Source of the DNA: Lucinisca nassula
Taxonomy: Eukaryota > Mollusca > Bivalvia > Lucinida > Lucinidae
Assembly (NCBI GenBank): GCA_963580285.1
Contig: OY757026.1
Span: forward strand, 45,315,431 to 45,379,430
Direction of reading: 5' to 3'
Length of the DNA: 64,000 nucleotides
Positions 10,405 to 20,165 of this stretch are shown piece after piece (within the stretch, counting starts at the first letter, position 1; the number at the start of each line of letters is the position of its first letter). The notes under the pieces are model-generated. The model was not told where the DNA came from, ran no database searches, and was given only the letters and a program-made list of their open reading frames with translations. The position numbers and the translations under genes were made by a program.

Positions 10405-10670
10405 CAGCCTCGATAGCGCAGTGGTTAACGCGTTCGACTCATGATTAAGAGGTTGTGCGTTCGAATCTAATCGAGGTGTGTCCTTGGGCAAGACACGTTA
10501 TGATACTGTCTCACTCCGACCAGGTGTAAATGAGTAGCAGTGGTGTAATAGTCACTGTCTTTCTCTCGTGTACGTGAAAACATCCGGAATGAGTGTTTGA
10601 GAGCGATTAAATAAGCTTGAAGCTTCCATCGCAATCGAACTTAAATAACTTAGTAAAAACTAAACTAAAT
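10405..10670 (+). mobile_element. tRNA-derived SINE (family D)
   Basis: The tRNA-like head at 10408-10478 has acceptor-like ends GCCTCGA and TCGAGGT that pair, an A-box-like TAGCGCAGTGGTTAACG and a B-box-like GCGTTCGAATC. It is followed by 'gtgtccttgggcaagacacg' and 'ccaggtgtaaatgagtag', which I recognise as common body modules of invertebrate tRNA-SINEs. The T arm does not pair well, so it is not a functional tRNA gene. Transcription by polymerase III from the internal boxes is expected only if the copy is active. Confidence 0.65.
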
Positions 10671-11756
10671 GTGATAAATATTTGTAATAAAAGGGATATT
10701 TATGGATTCCTGTATACAGATGGGATTAATTTGAATGTTTTACCAGTTTCAAAGTACTATATATATTTTAGCCGGTAAGTAAGCATTTCATATCATCACA
10801 CGTGGTGCAGATTTGTCCACAGTAGCAGAAGTCTTTGTTATTAGACACAACAACAGCATCAATGTAATTTTCTTTCGACATCAGACGTTGATCTTTCTTA
10901 TCACACATTAGCTGTATAGACTAGAAACTTTGTATTTCAGGCTAATATTTCATGAACATACAAATGGTGTTCAAAATTACCTTCCATGCCCATGGATTAA
11001 GGAGAAATGGAAGGAAACATGGAACTCTGGAAGAGATGCATAATTTATCATATTCTGTAACTTGCAGAAATTTTACAACATCAACAGACATGTTTTCTTA
11101 GGAATACATAACACTAGTGTTTCGTTAAAATTAAATGATCATTTTCCTGTATCTCTATTAAACATATGGTACGGGCATTCATAAAATCTACCTCCCCAAA
11201 GGGGTTCTAATGGATACCCACAACATTATGGAGCTAAAAAGAGAAAAACAAACACAACAATTATGGTGAACTGCCAAAATTATCACTCATTTATCACATA
11301 ATAGCACATTGTCTGCCTTGTGTGTTTCTATGTATTTGTACAGGGCCAGTCCACATAGAAAAGCACTGTCAATGTCACTGTCACTATTCAGAATCAGAGC
11401 CAACTATTTGCCGAATTATACGATACTTTCTTCTCGAAGGACTGGCATACTGGAATTGACTTGAGTGACTTTCCCCTGTATAGAAGTTGAAGACACCACC
11501 TGTAATTGTTGTGGTGCCTTGGAATATGTCGATATATTTCTCTGAGCTGAATGTCTCGCTTGTATTAGATGGTTTGGATTTGATTTATTAGTGATCCCAT
11601 ACGTGAAGATAGAGGCTCAGCAACAGAAAGAGGGGTTGAGTTTGGCTTTTCATTTGCATTTTCAGAACAGTTACTACTTAGTTTTGATTAAGATTTAACA
11701 CTATGTAAGTTTTCAATTATCTGTACTGTGGCAGTTGGTGAATAAGATCTGATTAG
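10671..11756. other. No gene recognised
   Basis: AT-rich. A foldback-like fragment at 11190-11260 ('ggttctaatggatacccaca') is a remnant of a MITE arm. No coding or RNA gene evidence. Confidence 0.4.
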
Positions 11757-12005
11757 TTAGATCCTTTGGAAGCAAAGAATACACCAAATAAACGAAAATA
11801 GCAGACTCGGTTTAATTGAGTCTGTTCATGACCAGTACTGAAATGTGCAACACCGGCCACGCCCTCTAGCACCGGCTTAAGCAGAACTCTATTTTCAAAA
11901 TGATTCTAAATGAACTCAATGATCCCAAAGGACCAGAAAATATAATCTGCACTATGATGGATGTACTAGGAGACTTTTTACGGCCGCCACACGGCACAGC
12001 ACCAG
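11757..12005 (-). mobile_element. Ribozyme-satellite relative (family B) monomer
   Basis: It shares the GATCCTTTGGAAGCAAAGAA end and the family block (11932-11995) with family A. Where family A has a hammerhead, this copy has an unrelated 7-bp stem (CAGACTC/GAGTCTG on the minus strand). I find no CTGANGA...GAAA pair. A second copy lies at 56995-57275 with a 238-bp period. Confidence 0.55.
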
Positions 12006-12135
12006 CTGTAGTGAAGATACCCGACATTGAGATGAAATGACATTTCAAAGCCCTGTCGCCCAATGAAACCAAGTGGACATGCCGACTCGCACTGCTTTGC
12101 CTCGACAGACTTAGATCCTCTAAGCGGTGCCCAGT
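11995..12135 (-). mobile_element. SINE family A fragment
   Basis: 'cgacattgagatgaaatgac' and 'cgactcgcactgctttgcct' match family A on the minus strand. It abuts the family B satellite directly. Confidence 0.5.
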
Positions 12136-12239
12136 ATCATTGCGCTTTTGAAGCAGGTGCTTCCTAACACTGTGGTTAGTCAGTTTGCTGCCGTCTTTTA
12201 ATTCTTGGCAATTGGCTTTCATGTTCGGTAGAACCTTAT

Positions 12240-12950
12240 ATATTTGTTTCTTTTCTATGGGGATTTCTCTTGAACCAGCAATGGTTGGGATTATTTGGAT
12301 TCCTTTGGTGATTTATTGCTAGAAAGAATGGGACATCTACTTTATTCATTTCTTTAGGCCTGTGTGGTCTGAAGACTTGTAAGCTTCTACAGGACATTTT
12401 AATTAGTTTTCAGAATTATTCCACACTTTTGGTTTGACTTTTCTGACACCCGTTGGGTCATTTCCCCTACGTGTCGTAGTTTGTCTTTCCCGTTTATGGC
12501 ACAAATACTCGTTCCCATCTGCATCACGGCAAAGTACAATGTCCCCCATCTAAGATTCCTTGCTCAACACCACCTCGCATACATGTACTAGCGAAAATGA
12601 CACATGTAATAGATTAGTGGTTTGGTATGGATTCTCAGTACCTAGCTTACCTCATTCATATAACTTTTCTATGTCCGAATCTGATTAACTCTTCACTTTT
12701 ATTAAGCTTGTTACCAAGCCCTTTAACCTACAGATATTGTATTTTCGCCTTTAAAGCTTGATTTGTGTATGGAAACAAGTTGATTTTGATGACATTATGG
12801 GGATATCTACTGGACTTGAAATACCGCTCTGGACTGGAAAGAAATCATCTTATAAAAGAAGGTTCATAATGCTCTCCTTTCTGTTTCTTTACATTTACAA
12901 GATTATTTCCGAATAGTGTGTCCAACTTCACGGGCAAAAGACTCTCATTG
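12240..12950. other. No gene recognised
   Basis: No repeats or coding pattern I can name. Short runs only. Confidence 0.4.
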
Positions 12951-12954
12951 GAGC

Positions 12955-13332
12955 GACTTTAACCTCTGGAGAGACAGAAATAAAAATCAAAAATGAGTTC
13001 CTTTAAGAGCAATGAAAACATTCATAAGAAAGAAGATGGGTCATACTACGTAGTTTCGGCTAATAAAGCCTCATCAGTGACCCTGTAATGATCCGACAAA
13101 GAAAGCCAGAGGAAACATACTGCAATTTTGCGAATTTTGAATAGGCAGTCGATTCAAAGACTGATATAAATCAAAACGAGGTCAAAATAATTAAAAACCT
13201 GTCTAGAATATGAGTCTAAACCAATAATTTATTTCTGATTTCTCAGAATATTCACGCTGATCTCAAAGGACCAAAAGTAAAATATAAACTGCACTATGAT
13301 TGATGTACGGGGAGACGTTTTACGGCCGCCTT
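12955..13332 (-). mobile_element. Ribozyme satellite (family C)
   Basis: A second ribozyme family, also present at 31377-31676 in the opposite orientation. It shares the block 'gggagacgttttacggccgc' with families A and B at one end. It differs elsewhere, for example 'gaatattcacgctgatctca' and 'tttgaatcgactgcctattc' (reverse). It contains an apparently intact hammerhead. There is no open frame. The split between a shared block and family-specific sequence suggests modular exchange. Confidence 0.65.
13038..13083 (-). ncRNA. Hammerhead ribozyme, apparently intact (family C)
   Basis: On the minus strand: stem I GGGTCA pairs with TGACCC; the core is CTGATGA (13071-13077 on plus); stem II is GGCT-TTATT-AGCC; then GAAA; stem III CTACGTAG; cleavage site GTA between 13044 and 13043. 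All invariant hammerhead positions I can check are present (C3, U4, G5, A6, G8, A9, G12, A13, A14, A15.1-U16.1, H17). The ACTACGTAGT around stem III is a perfect palindrome. A single molecule therefore has a tiny stem III, but two molecules could share a 10-bp one. Short stem III hammerheads acting as dimers are known from PLEs. Activity is untested. Confidence 0.85.
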
Positions 13333-13513
13333 AAAAAGGCTCATGTCTTATTCCGTTTTCCTTTTTCGTATTCTCATTCACTTGATCTACAATGAACTGG
13401 TCAACTTCAGCATCTTTCATCAGATAGCCTCCAAATTTGGAATGAGCCAGACCCTGAATTTGAGGGTCAGGCTGCACTGACTGGTGAGTATTCAGTATTT
13501 CATCAAAAATCAA
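13331..13513 (-). pseudogene. Fragment of a possible tyrosine-recombinase (Crypton/DUF3504-like) protein
   Basis: A short frame reads like real protein: an acidic-polar stretch with HSKFGGYL, AEVDQFIVDQVNENTKKENG and a C-terminal HEPF. 'EVD.F...Q.N.NTK' recalls the N-terminal part of Crypton-derived DUF3504 proteins of animals. That assignment is from memory of the family and is weak. There is no ATG (the frame opens at TTG), an upstream stop follows within about 20 codons, and the frame ends at the boundary of the family C satellite, so it is a broken piece. The homology could be coincidental. Confidence 0.3.
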
Positions 13514-13539
13514 ATTGCGATTCTGAGAGAATGTGATTT

Positions 13540-13955
13540 ATTTGCTGGATAGTCAAACTGGTCAGGATAGCTGCCACGATTTGTATGCACACTAGGATTC
13601 AGCTTCATGTATACAACAGAAGACAACAAAAATTGGTTTCCTTCTGCTTTTTATTCTAAATATTTGTTTACGTTTAAATTTAGGATAGCCTCTTCTTTCG
13701 TCATTTAATGTATTGGCAGCAGGGTCAAGATCTAGGTCATTCATAGAAGCTTGTAGTTTGTACAAAATTAGTTCCGGCTAAAGAGATTTATTTCCCCGGC
13801 TAAGAGGAAATATGTCTTCTTAGCAAAAAGAAGAATACCAAGTTTATGTTAAGTAGAAAGCATAGTATTTCTCTGTTATGCTTGTTTTATATGTTCTTAA
13901 AACATGTCATGACACATAATTAAAATATTCTGGTGCTTTAACCATTCAGAGATTA
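13540..13955. other. No gene recognised
   Basis: Possible decayed coding remnant on the minus strand near 13540-13640, adjacent to the fragment at 13331-13513. Otherwise AT-rich with nothing recognised. Confidence 0.3.
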
Positions 13956-14070
13956 CGGTCAACAAAGGCTTTATGTGCGATGTGTCAAATTGTTTCACCT
14001 CCGTAACGTAAATAGACATCATAGTAATTGGACACAGAATGGCAGAATCGAAGACTGCAATGATTCTAGT
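13955..14070 (+). repeat. Dispersed repeat D
   Basis: It matches 9690-9790 including 'tttatgtgcgatgtgtca' and 'attggacacagaatggcaga'. Confidence 0.45.
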
Positions 14071-14165
14071 ATACATACTGGTTCAAACATTATTACTTAC
14101 CTAAATATGAACCCTTGTTATTATTTATTTTGGGTTGTAACAGGGGGAATTTGGCCTACCCCTGG

Positions 14166-14235
14166 AAACCACGGTTTTACCTTTTAAAGGTGGGGTTTGA
14201 GGGGATCGGAATCATATAGGCGTGTTTTCATGATT
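14166..14235. mobile_element. MITE family 1 end fragment
   Basis: 'ggtggggtttgagggga' and 'catataggcgtgttttcatg' match the right end of the family. Confidence 0.5.
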
Positions 14236-14441
14236 TCAAGTGTAATTCGCCATCAACGGAAATGCATCTGTAACTCATTCCAAGTCGGCATGACCGCAAC
14301 CTGTCTTTTTTCAGTATTTTACATTTTTGCGGGAAATCTGAATGGTAGTTTTAGACGTCCTTTAAGTAACGTTTATTGATGACGTGCAGTTGTATATGTT
14401 CTTGTCTTCACGACGTTGTTAGTTACCTGTCATTAAAAATA

Positions 14442-14483
14442 TGTCGCCGAAGAAGACCGGGGTTCCGGTTGAAACGTCCGGCA
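14442..14483 (+). ncRNA. Minimal hammerhead-like motif just upstream of a PLE
   Basis: The motif reads TGTCG (stem I), CCGAAGA (core, with U4 replaced by C), stem II GACCGG-GGTT-CCGGTT, then GAAAC directly followed by GTC, then CGGCA pairing with TGTCG. Stem III is absent in one molecule, but ACGT is self-complementary, so it could form only in a dimer. Published PLE hammerheads include such minimal dimer-type forms. An extra A follows the core and U4 is mutated, so it is likely inactive. It lies about 170 bp before the PLE reverse transcriptase at 14650. Confidence 0.4.
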
Positions 14484-14649
14484 AAATAAAAGACTTTTAG
14501 TTGGTTTTCTTTTGAAAAAAGACTTTGATATATATATTTTTTTTTTGGTTTTGAAAAACAAAAACAATATGGTGGTTTTATGTTGGTTGTTACTCGCAAC
14601 GGAAAGCACAAAAAGCATTTCTTTTAATTCTGGCAAAAATGTGAATACC

Positions 14650-15933
14650 TTCTATTTACATAAGATTTGGTACTAAGTTATTTAGACAGGTTGTGGGTAT
14701 TCCGATGGGCACAAATTGCGCACCCCTTGTGGCTGATATGTTCTTGTTTTGTTATGAAAGAGACTTCATGCTGTCCCTTTCCGTTGAAAACCAATCTGAA
14801 ATCATTGAAGCCTTTAGCTCAACTTCTAGATATTTGGATGATTTATTAAATATTCACAATACCTATTTCGATGGTTTGATCAGTCAAATTTACCCCCCCC
14901 CCCTCCCCCGCCAGATTTTGAGTTAAATAATGCAAATTCTTCTGACACCGAGGCCTCGTTTTTTTATTTACATCTTTCTATTGTAGATGGGTTTGTTTCT
15001 TGCAAATTTAATATAAATGCGATGCTTTTGATTTTGAGATTGTTAATTTTCCTTTCTTGCATGGTGATGCTCTTCGTGCGGAATCACACGGCGTTTATAT
15101 TTCGCAATTAATTCGATTTGCCAGAGTCAAGTAACTGACTTCAACAATCGTAACAAATTGTTGACAGCTAAACTACTTAAGCAGGGTTGTCGGCATCATA
15201 AACTTCGCAAAGCCGAGTCAAAATTTTATAGACGTTATTCTGATTTAATTTCTAAATCCAATGCTGGACTGAAATATCTTCTGCAACAAGGTCTATCGGA
15301 ACCCGAATTTTATGGTGACTTAGTATATAAATTCATAAAAATACATAAATGCATTGACTTTAGCACCCAACTTCGTAAAATCATTTTTCGATTTAAAAAG
15401 ATAGATGTTATACGATAGACTGCATGCATGGTAGTTAACCCAGTCACGGTTGACCACTTTGCCTCCCTCTTTAATTGTACGCCGGTTGATTAGGCCTCAT
15501 ATTCTATGACGGTTCCAGCGTAAAGGCTTACTGAGAACTATTACTTAGAGAGTATCTAATTTTATGTAGTGATGGTTGGTGCCTGATGCCCTGTCTCTGG
15601 TCGGGCCCATCGGAGTCTAACTGTTGGTATTCTTTTGCTCCGGCATTTCAGTGGTTTCTTGCTGTAGAGTCCCCGCCTCTGTGGTTGTTTCATCTCTGTG
15701 GTTGTTTGATTTTTGTGTTCACGGAGATGTTGCACTGCTGAGTTAGGAGGCCTTCATGCGGACTGCACAAATTATTTGTCTAAATCGCGACGGAAGTAAG
15801 GGCGAGGGTTATGGTCACGTAAAACCGATTTAAGCCCCCCTCCCCACAGTGGAATTTGTTTCACTCACCGTTCCAAGGCGGTTATTCTGTCGCGGTTTAC
15901 TTTTGTTATCGTTTGTCTTTGAGTGTGTGTATC
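14650..15933 (+). pseudogene. PLE reverse transcriptase fragment and 3' region, decayed
   Basis: Conceptual translation with frameshifts gives palm motifs of a reverse transcriptase: GIPMGTNCAP followed by LVADMF, then the catalytic motif SRYLDDLLNIHN, then DLHLSIVDG-like and FPFL.GD segments, ARVK-like and NKLLTAKLLKQG. The C-terminal tail reads LVYKFIKIHK and continues into the 3' non-coding region at about 15415. The N-terminal fingers and any endonuclease domain are missing and the frame is broken at several places (for example the C-run near 14893). The family is assigned to Penelope-like elements from motif style and from ribozyme association; no GIY-YIG domain is seen. It continues at 18384 after an insertion. 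Confidence 0.6.
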
Positions 15934-18383
15934 TGCTACATGTGGGTTTACGGCGTCCCGCAAACCCCCAAGCTGGCAAGACAACCGAGCGTGATCTCTG
16001 ACAGGTGTACGGGCAGCTGTGTGGTAAGGCTCAAGAAAGGTATCAAATGAATGACAAGAATTATTTACAGTATCTATATACAACAATACTAATACAAAAC
16101 ATCACATTTAGTTGCTTCTGTATCCCACTCACGACGTCCGCCCCGTAGGCAAAACAATGTTCTGTGCTCGGAACGGGGATACGTGAATGCCTACAGAAGC
16201 AAACAAAAACAACAACAAAATAAGAAAAAGAAACACAAAACGCGACTGGCCAGATTAAACTAGTTTGTCGACCTTGTTGTCGACCACAAGTTGATTTATA
16301 TTATTTACGATTCGTATTCACATGAACTTGAAGTCCCGGTAACTTCTTCGTTAACTTGATTCTAGGTGGTTTTCTAGAACCTGTTTATATTGGTCTCGAC
16401 GGTCTGTAATTGGGTCTGTCCGCCCTTGCTGGACACTGATCCGACAGCGTCGTACCAGTACCTGCTCCTATGTGACAGGGAGCAGCATGTCACCACACAT
16501 TGTCGTGCCTGCAAATTACGATAATTCGACTAAGATACAGTTCACAAAACATACACACTATATCATGATCCCCTTCCCGGAGAAGTAAGAATATATTCAT
16601 GCATATACCGTTATTGCGCATGCGCCGACCAGACACACAGGCTGATTAGTGCATGCGACAAATAACCGTACAGCAGCACTCAACTTGACTGTGCACCAAA
16701 CCACCAGCACCCAGCGCTTGACACAATAATACTCAAAGTTTATGTTTCCTTACTGAGCACTACAGAAATCAATTAATACTCACTACTACTGAGCATAATA
16801 CCCATCAAATTCGTGCTCACTACATTATCACAGGTAAGAGGCAATTGAACAGACCACGCCTTTGCGCTACCTGGTCAGCCGCCAATTACAGGAAACATAA
16901 CAAACTCTATTTCATATCCTTCTCCGCGACACGGCTCACAAATAATGCTATTCACAAATTCATTACATTAACAACAGATAGAAACTACAAACAGGAAGAT
17001 TTTCATCTATTCTCCACAATATTTGTTAGTGTCTCATAAGGACTAACACTGTTTGCCGTAAATTCTTTCTGTATTTGGTAGGCACCACGTCACAACCGTT
17101 CTCGTGACGCTGATGACGCAGCTTACGTCATCCACGCCGCTCAGCCCGTTATGACGTGTGGCGACTAAATACTCTCACTTATCATCATCACGTTCTTTTT
17201 ATGTACATACATGCACAAACCGAGTTCTCAAACAAAAACGGCATTATTACAAAATGAATTCGTAATTCTTCTTGAACAAAATTATTTCTAATCAACATGA
17301 ACATGCTTATAAAATCAAATTCATCACGGTTGTAAGAGTTTGCCCTGATAAGGAAGATATGGTTAAACCTGTCTTAATTTTACGTCCCCTCTACACCTAA
17401 TATCATATAGAGACGGGACCACGGTTTTCTAACCACAGCTAGTCAAAAGTCATGGATCGAACAAGTGACCCGACGTTTGTTAATTATATTCTACAAAAGG
17501 GGTCTATAAAAGCCTAAATGAATCTAAAATGAGCGGGTCTCAACACTTTACGTCTCACCAACATCTAGGGTCAGAATGAGACAGGGCCTGGCTTAAAAGA
17601 CTCATTCTACTTCTGGAGAAGCCTGTGATCGATACTGCGACCTCTTGCTGGCAAAGCTAGTAGCCTAATCACTACACCTTCAAAAGTTAATCCAGAATTG
17701 GCTTCAGGAAGTTGAGGTATACTAGAAGTAAACCCCTCCAAAACCTACAAGCATGTTCATACAAAAATAATACTAAACATAGATTTAACATATCTTTCAA
17801 TATACTTTCATTGTCCCGCCACGATGTTGTGTTCAGTCGTTAGAACTTGACCTGCTGCTGAATAGTGTTCGTTTTTCAGGGTTTTTATATCTATGAATAC
17901 TACCGGAAAATCATGCATACTCATATTAGCTCGCTGAAATCGTGGCGAGGTAAAGATACTGTCCACAATCATAGCCAGATAGCAAAAATCGAGTAGATAA
18001 TGGATTTGCGTTCAAATAGTATTTCCCATAGGGAAAAATGATGAAACGTCCCTACAAATCAATGGCATGACTGCCGTCAAAAAGAACACTCACAACAACG
18101 TGACCGGATTGAAAATTATATATGGCACAATTTGGCGGTTGGCGATTTTTAGGCAAATTTTATAGAAATCCGCCCTATTGCGGCCAACTGTGTGGTAAAA
18201 AAATCTCCACAAACCACTCATGCATACATCGTATGATATGTGCATGACTTGTGCATGGAGCAGCGCATTTTACCTACCGTATTTCACCCAAAATATTTCA
18301 ATCACACCGCCTTGCCATATACCTACTAAAATAATTTAGATGTGCATAAGCACCAGAGAGGTTTCCTATTCCACCTCGTAACA
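15934..18383. mobile_element. 2.45 kb LTR-type insertion (TG...CA, 5-bp target duplication GTATC)
   Basis: The insert starts TGCTAC and ends GTAACA and is flanked by GTATC at 15929-15933 and 18384-18388. Joining the flanks restores the PLE 3' region ('gtgtgtatcgctt'). TG...CA ends and a 5-bp duplication are typical of LTR retrotransposon integration. I find no internal second LTR, primer site or coding domain, so it may be a long solo LTR or a non-coding derivative. It has secondarily gained SINE fragments (17370-17690). Class inferred. Confidence 0.6.
17370..17690 (-). mobile_element. tRNA-derived SINE family E, two fragments
   Basis: The better fragment (17535-17690) has, on the minus strand, an A-box-like TGTAGTGATTAGGCTA and a B-box-like GGTCGCAGTATCGATCA, then a body including 'gtagaatgagtctt' and 'ggttagacgtaaag'-like words. 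The first fragment (17375-17460) has only the tail. Related copies lie at 18505-18635 and 37355-37510. Confidence 0.5.
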
Positions 18384-18510
18384 GTATCGCTTTTGATAGT
18401 CAATTGGCCATTTTGTGTGAAAGAAACTGTCCTTCTGGCTTTAGGCTATTGATGTTTCCATTAGGGTCTAGTTACTTCCTGTTTTTGTTTTTTTCCCTTT
18501 GGTAATTGAA
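18384..18510 (+). mobile_element. Continuation of the PLE 3' region
   Basis: It resumes with GTATCGCTTTTGATAG and 'caattggccattttgtg', in register with other PLE copies, and ends at about 18505 where SINE E sequence begins. Confidence 0.6.
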
Positions 18511-18635
18511 TGAGTGTTTTAGTTTTTATTCTCACCAACAACTAAGGTCATACAGAGACGGGACCTCAGTTTAAAGACTCTGTAGAAGTCCGGGATCCAT
18601 CCTGCGACCTCTGGTTTACAAGGTGACATTCCCTG
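18505..18635 (-). mobile_element. SINE family E copy
   Basis: 'gaagtccgggatccatcctg' and 'gcgacctctggtttacaagg' correspond to the inverted B-box region of family E. Confidence 0.5.
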
Positions 18636-18840
18636 TGTTTTGCTTATATTATTTTGCTTTGGATGGCCAGTTGCCCATTTTGTGGGAAAGTAACTGTCCT
18701 TTTGGCTTTCCGCTATTCATGTTTCCATTAGGGTCTAGTTATTTCTTGTTTGTGTTTCTTTCCCTTTGGTTCGCTGATGGGAGCTAAAATTATTGTATCG
18801 ATTGCCTTCACTTCCATTTTGCAATCATCTCCGTAACGGA
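18636..18840 (+). mobile_element. PLE 3' region fragment
   Basis: 'ttttggctttccgctattca' and 'tccattagggtctagtta' lead to 'gattgccttcacttcc' and ATTTT, the family 3' terminus. Confidence 0.55.
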
Positions 18841-19290
18841 AACAGTAGTTTTAGAAAATATCAAATGTACATGTTGATATAGTTCATAGCATTACAAGGG
18901 CCATATAATATCGTCAATACATTAATGTTCAGTTTAGTTATGGTTTTCTATAAGGTCTTTCGCTACTTGGTTCATTGCAATGTTGTCAAGTAACATTGTT
19001 TTATTTAATACTTCTTTCAAAACCAGACTTCTGTATTTTATTGTAATGAACCAGTAACATAGGTACACCAGTTTAGCCTAAATTATATTTAATTAACATT
19101 GTCACTTCACTTGTTTAAAATTAATATTCAATACAAGTGCTTTAAATCTTTAAAACTTGCACGGACATGCTTTATATGGTACAAGCTATCCTCCGTAACG
19201 ACGACTTGTTGTGGACAATTGTTCGTATACTTTGTCTACATGTGTGTGTTGTCGTGTTGTTTTGAATAGCCGATTGTCCTTGTCCTCAGA
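18841..19290. other. No gene recognised
   Basis: AT-rich sequence without identifiable repeats or coding pattern. Confidence 0.4.
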
Positions 19291-19294
19291 GGGT

Positions 19295-19685
19295 CCGCCG
19301 GATCCGTCTGTTGGTTTTTATTTCAGTTGTTTCGTACTGTATTTGCCTAAACCACGACAGAAGTAAGGGCGAAAATCGATTTAAGCCCCCCCCCCCCCCC
19401 CCCGTGTAATTCATTTCACTCACCGCTCCGAGGCGGTTCTTCTGTCGCGTTTATTTTTCTTGTGGTCTGTCTTTGAGTGTGTGTATCGCTTATACTTTTT
19501 TGTTTTTGGATAGCCAATTGGCCATTTTGTGGGAAAGTGACTTTCCGTTTGGTTTTCCGCTATTGGTGTTTCCATTAGGGTCTAGTTAATTCGTGTTTGT
19601 AGTTCTTTCCCTTTAGTGTCTCTCATGGGAGCTGTGAGTTAATTGTATCGATTCCTGATCATTGCCGTCACTTCTATTTTGTATC
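19295..19685 (+). mobile_element. PLE 3' region, diverged
   Basis: 'ccacgacagaagtaaggg', a 19-20 base C run, 'gaggcggttcttctgtcgcg' and 'gatcattgccgtcacttct' mark a 5'-truncated copy. The C run here is among the longest in the family. Confidence 0.6.
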
Positions 19686-19954
19686 TCATGATTCGAACAT
19701 TAGCCACTGCTATACCGTTAGTTTGCCATAAGTTGAAGTTTGCAAACTTGCACAACAAGATACTGATATTAAAATTTGGTATACTGCTTACGGTACGACA
19801 AGGTTATTTTTTTCGATGTTTCCAATCAATGATTAGGTCATTTTTCGAAGACTCACTGTCCGACCCACAGTATCAAAAAAAACTGTAAGAGTTCTATCGA
19901 ATTCCCTATCGTATCTGAAGTCGATGAGGTTTTGAGTATGGTATATTGTTTCAT

Positions 19955-20165
19955 TTGATGTTTAACGTCAACGTCAATACTGATACTGTAAAGGTCATTT
20001 TGGAGACATTGCTTCCAATTTTGTGGGACTTTTACCCGACAGTGAGATGAAATGACTTCTCAAGCCCTGCCGCCCAATGTAACCGATAGGGTTTATAAGC
20101 ATGGAAGGTCCGATTCGCACCGCTTTACCTGGGCAGGCTTAGATCTTCTAAGCGGTTTACATTTA
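19955..20165 (-). mobile_element. SINE family A copy
   Basis: Nearly the whole body is present on the minus strand: 'gtcattttggagacattgct', 'cagtgagatgaaatgac', 'aagccctgccgcccaatg' and 'ccgctttacctgggcaggct'. Confidence 0.6.

Noticed and set aside
10408..10478. Functional tRNA gene
   Set aside because: A and B boxes and acceptor-like ends are present, but the T arm does not pair and a typical SINE body follows.
11757..12005. Hammerhead ribozyme in family B
   Set aside because: The position is occupied by a different stem and there is no CTGANGA with GAAA in the right order.
18020..18060. Minimal hammerhead at GAAACGTCCC
   Set aside because: GAAACGTC occurs but no CTGANGA core or stem II precedes it.
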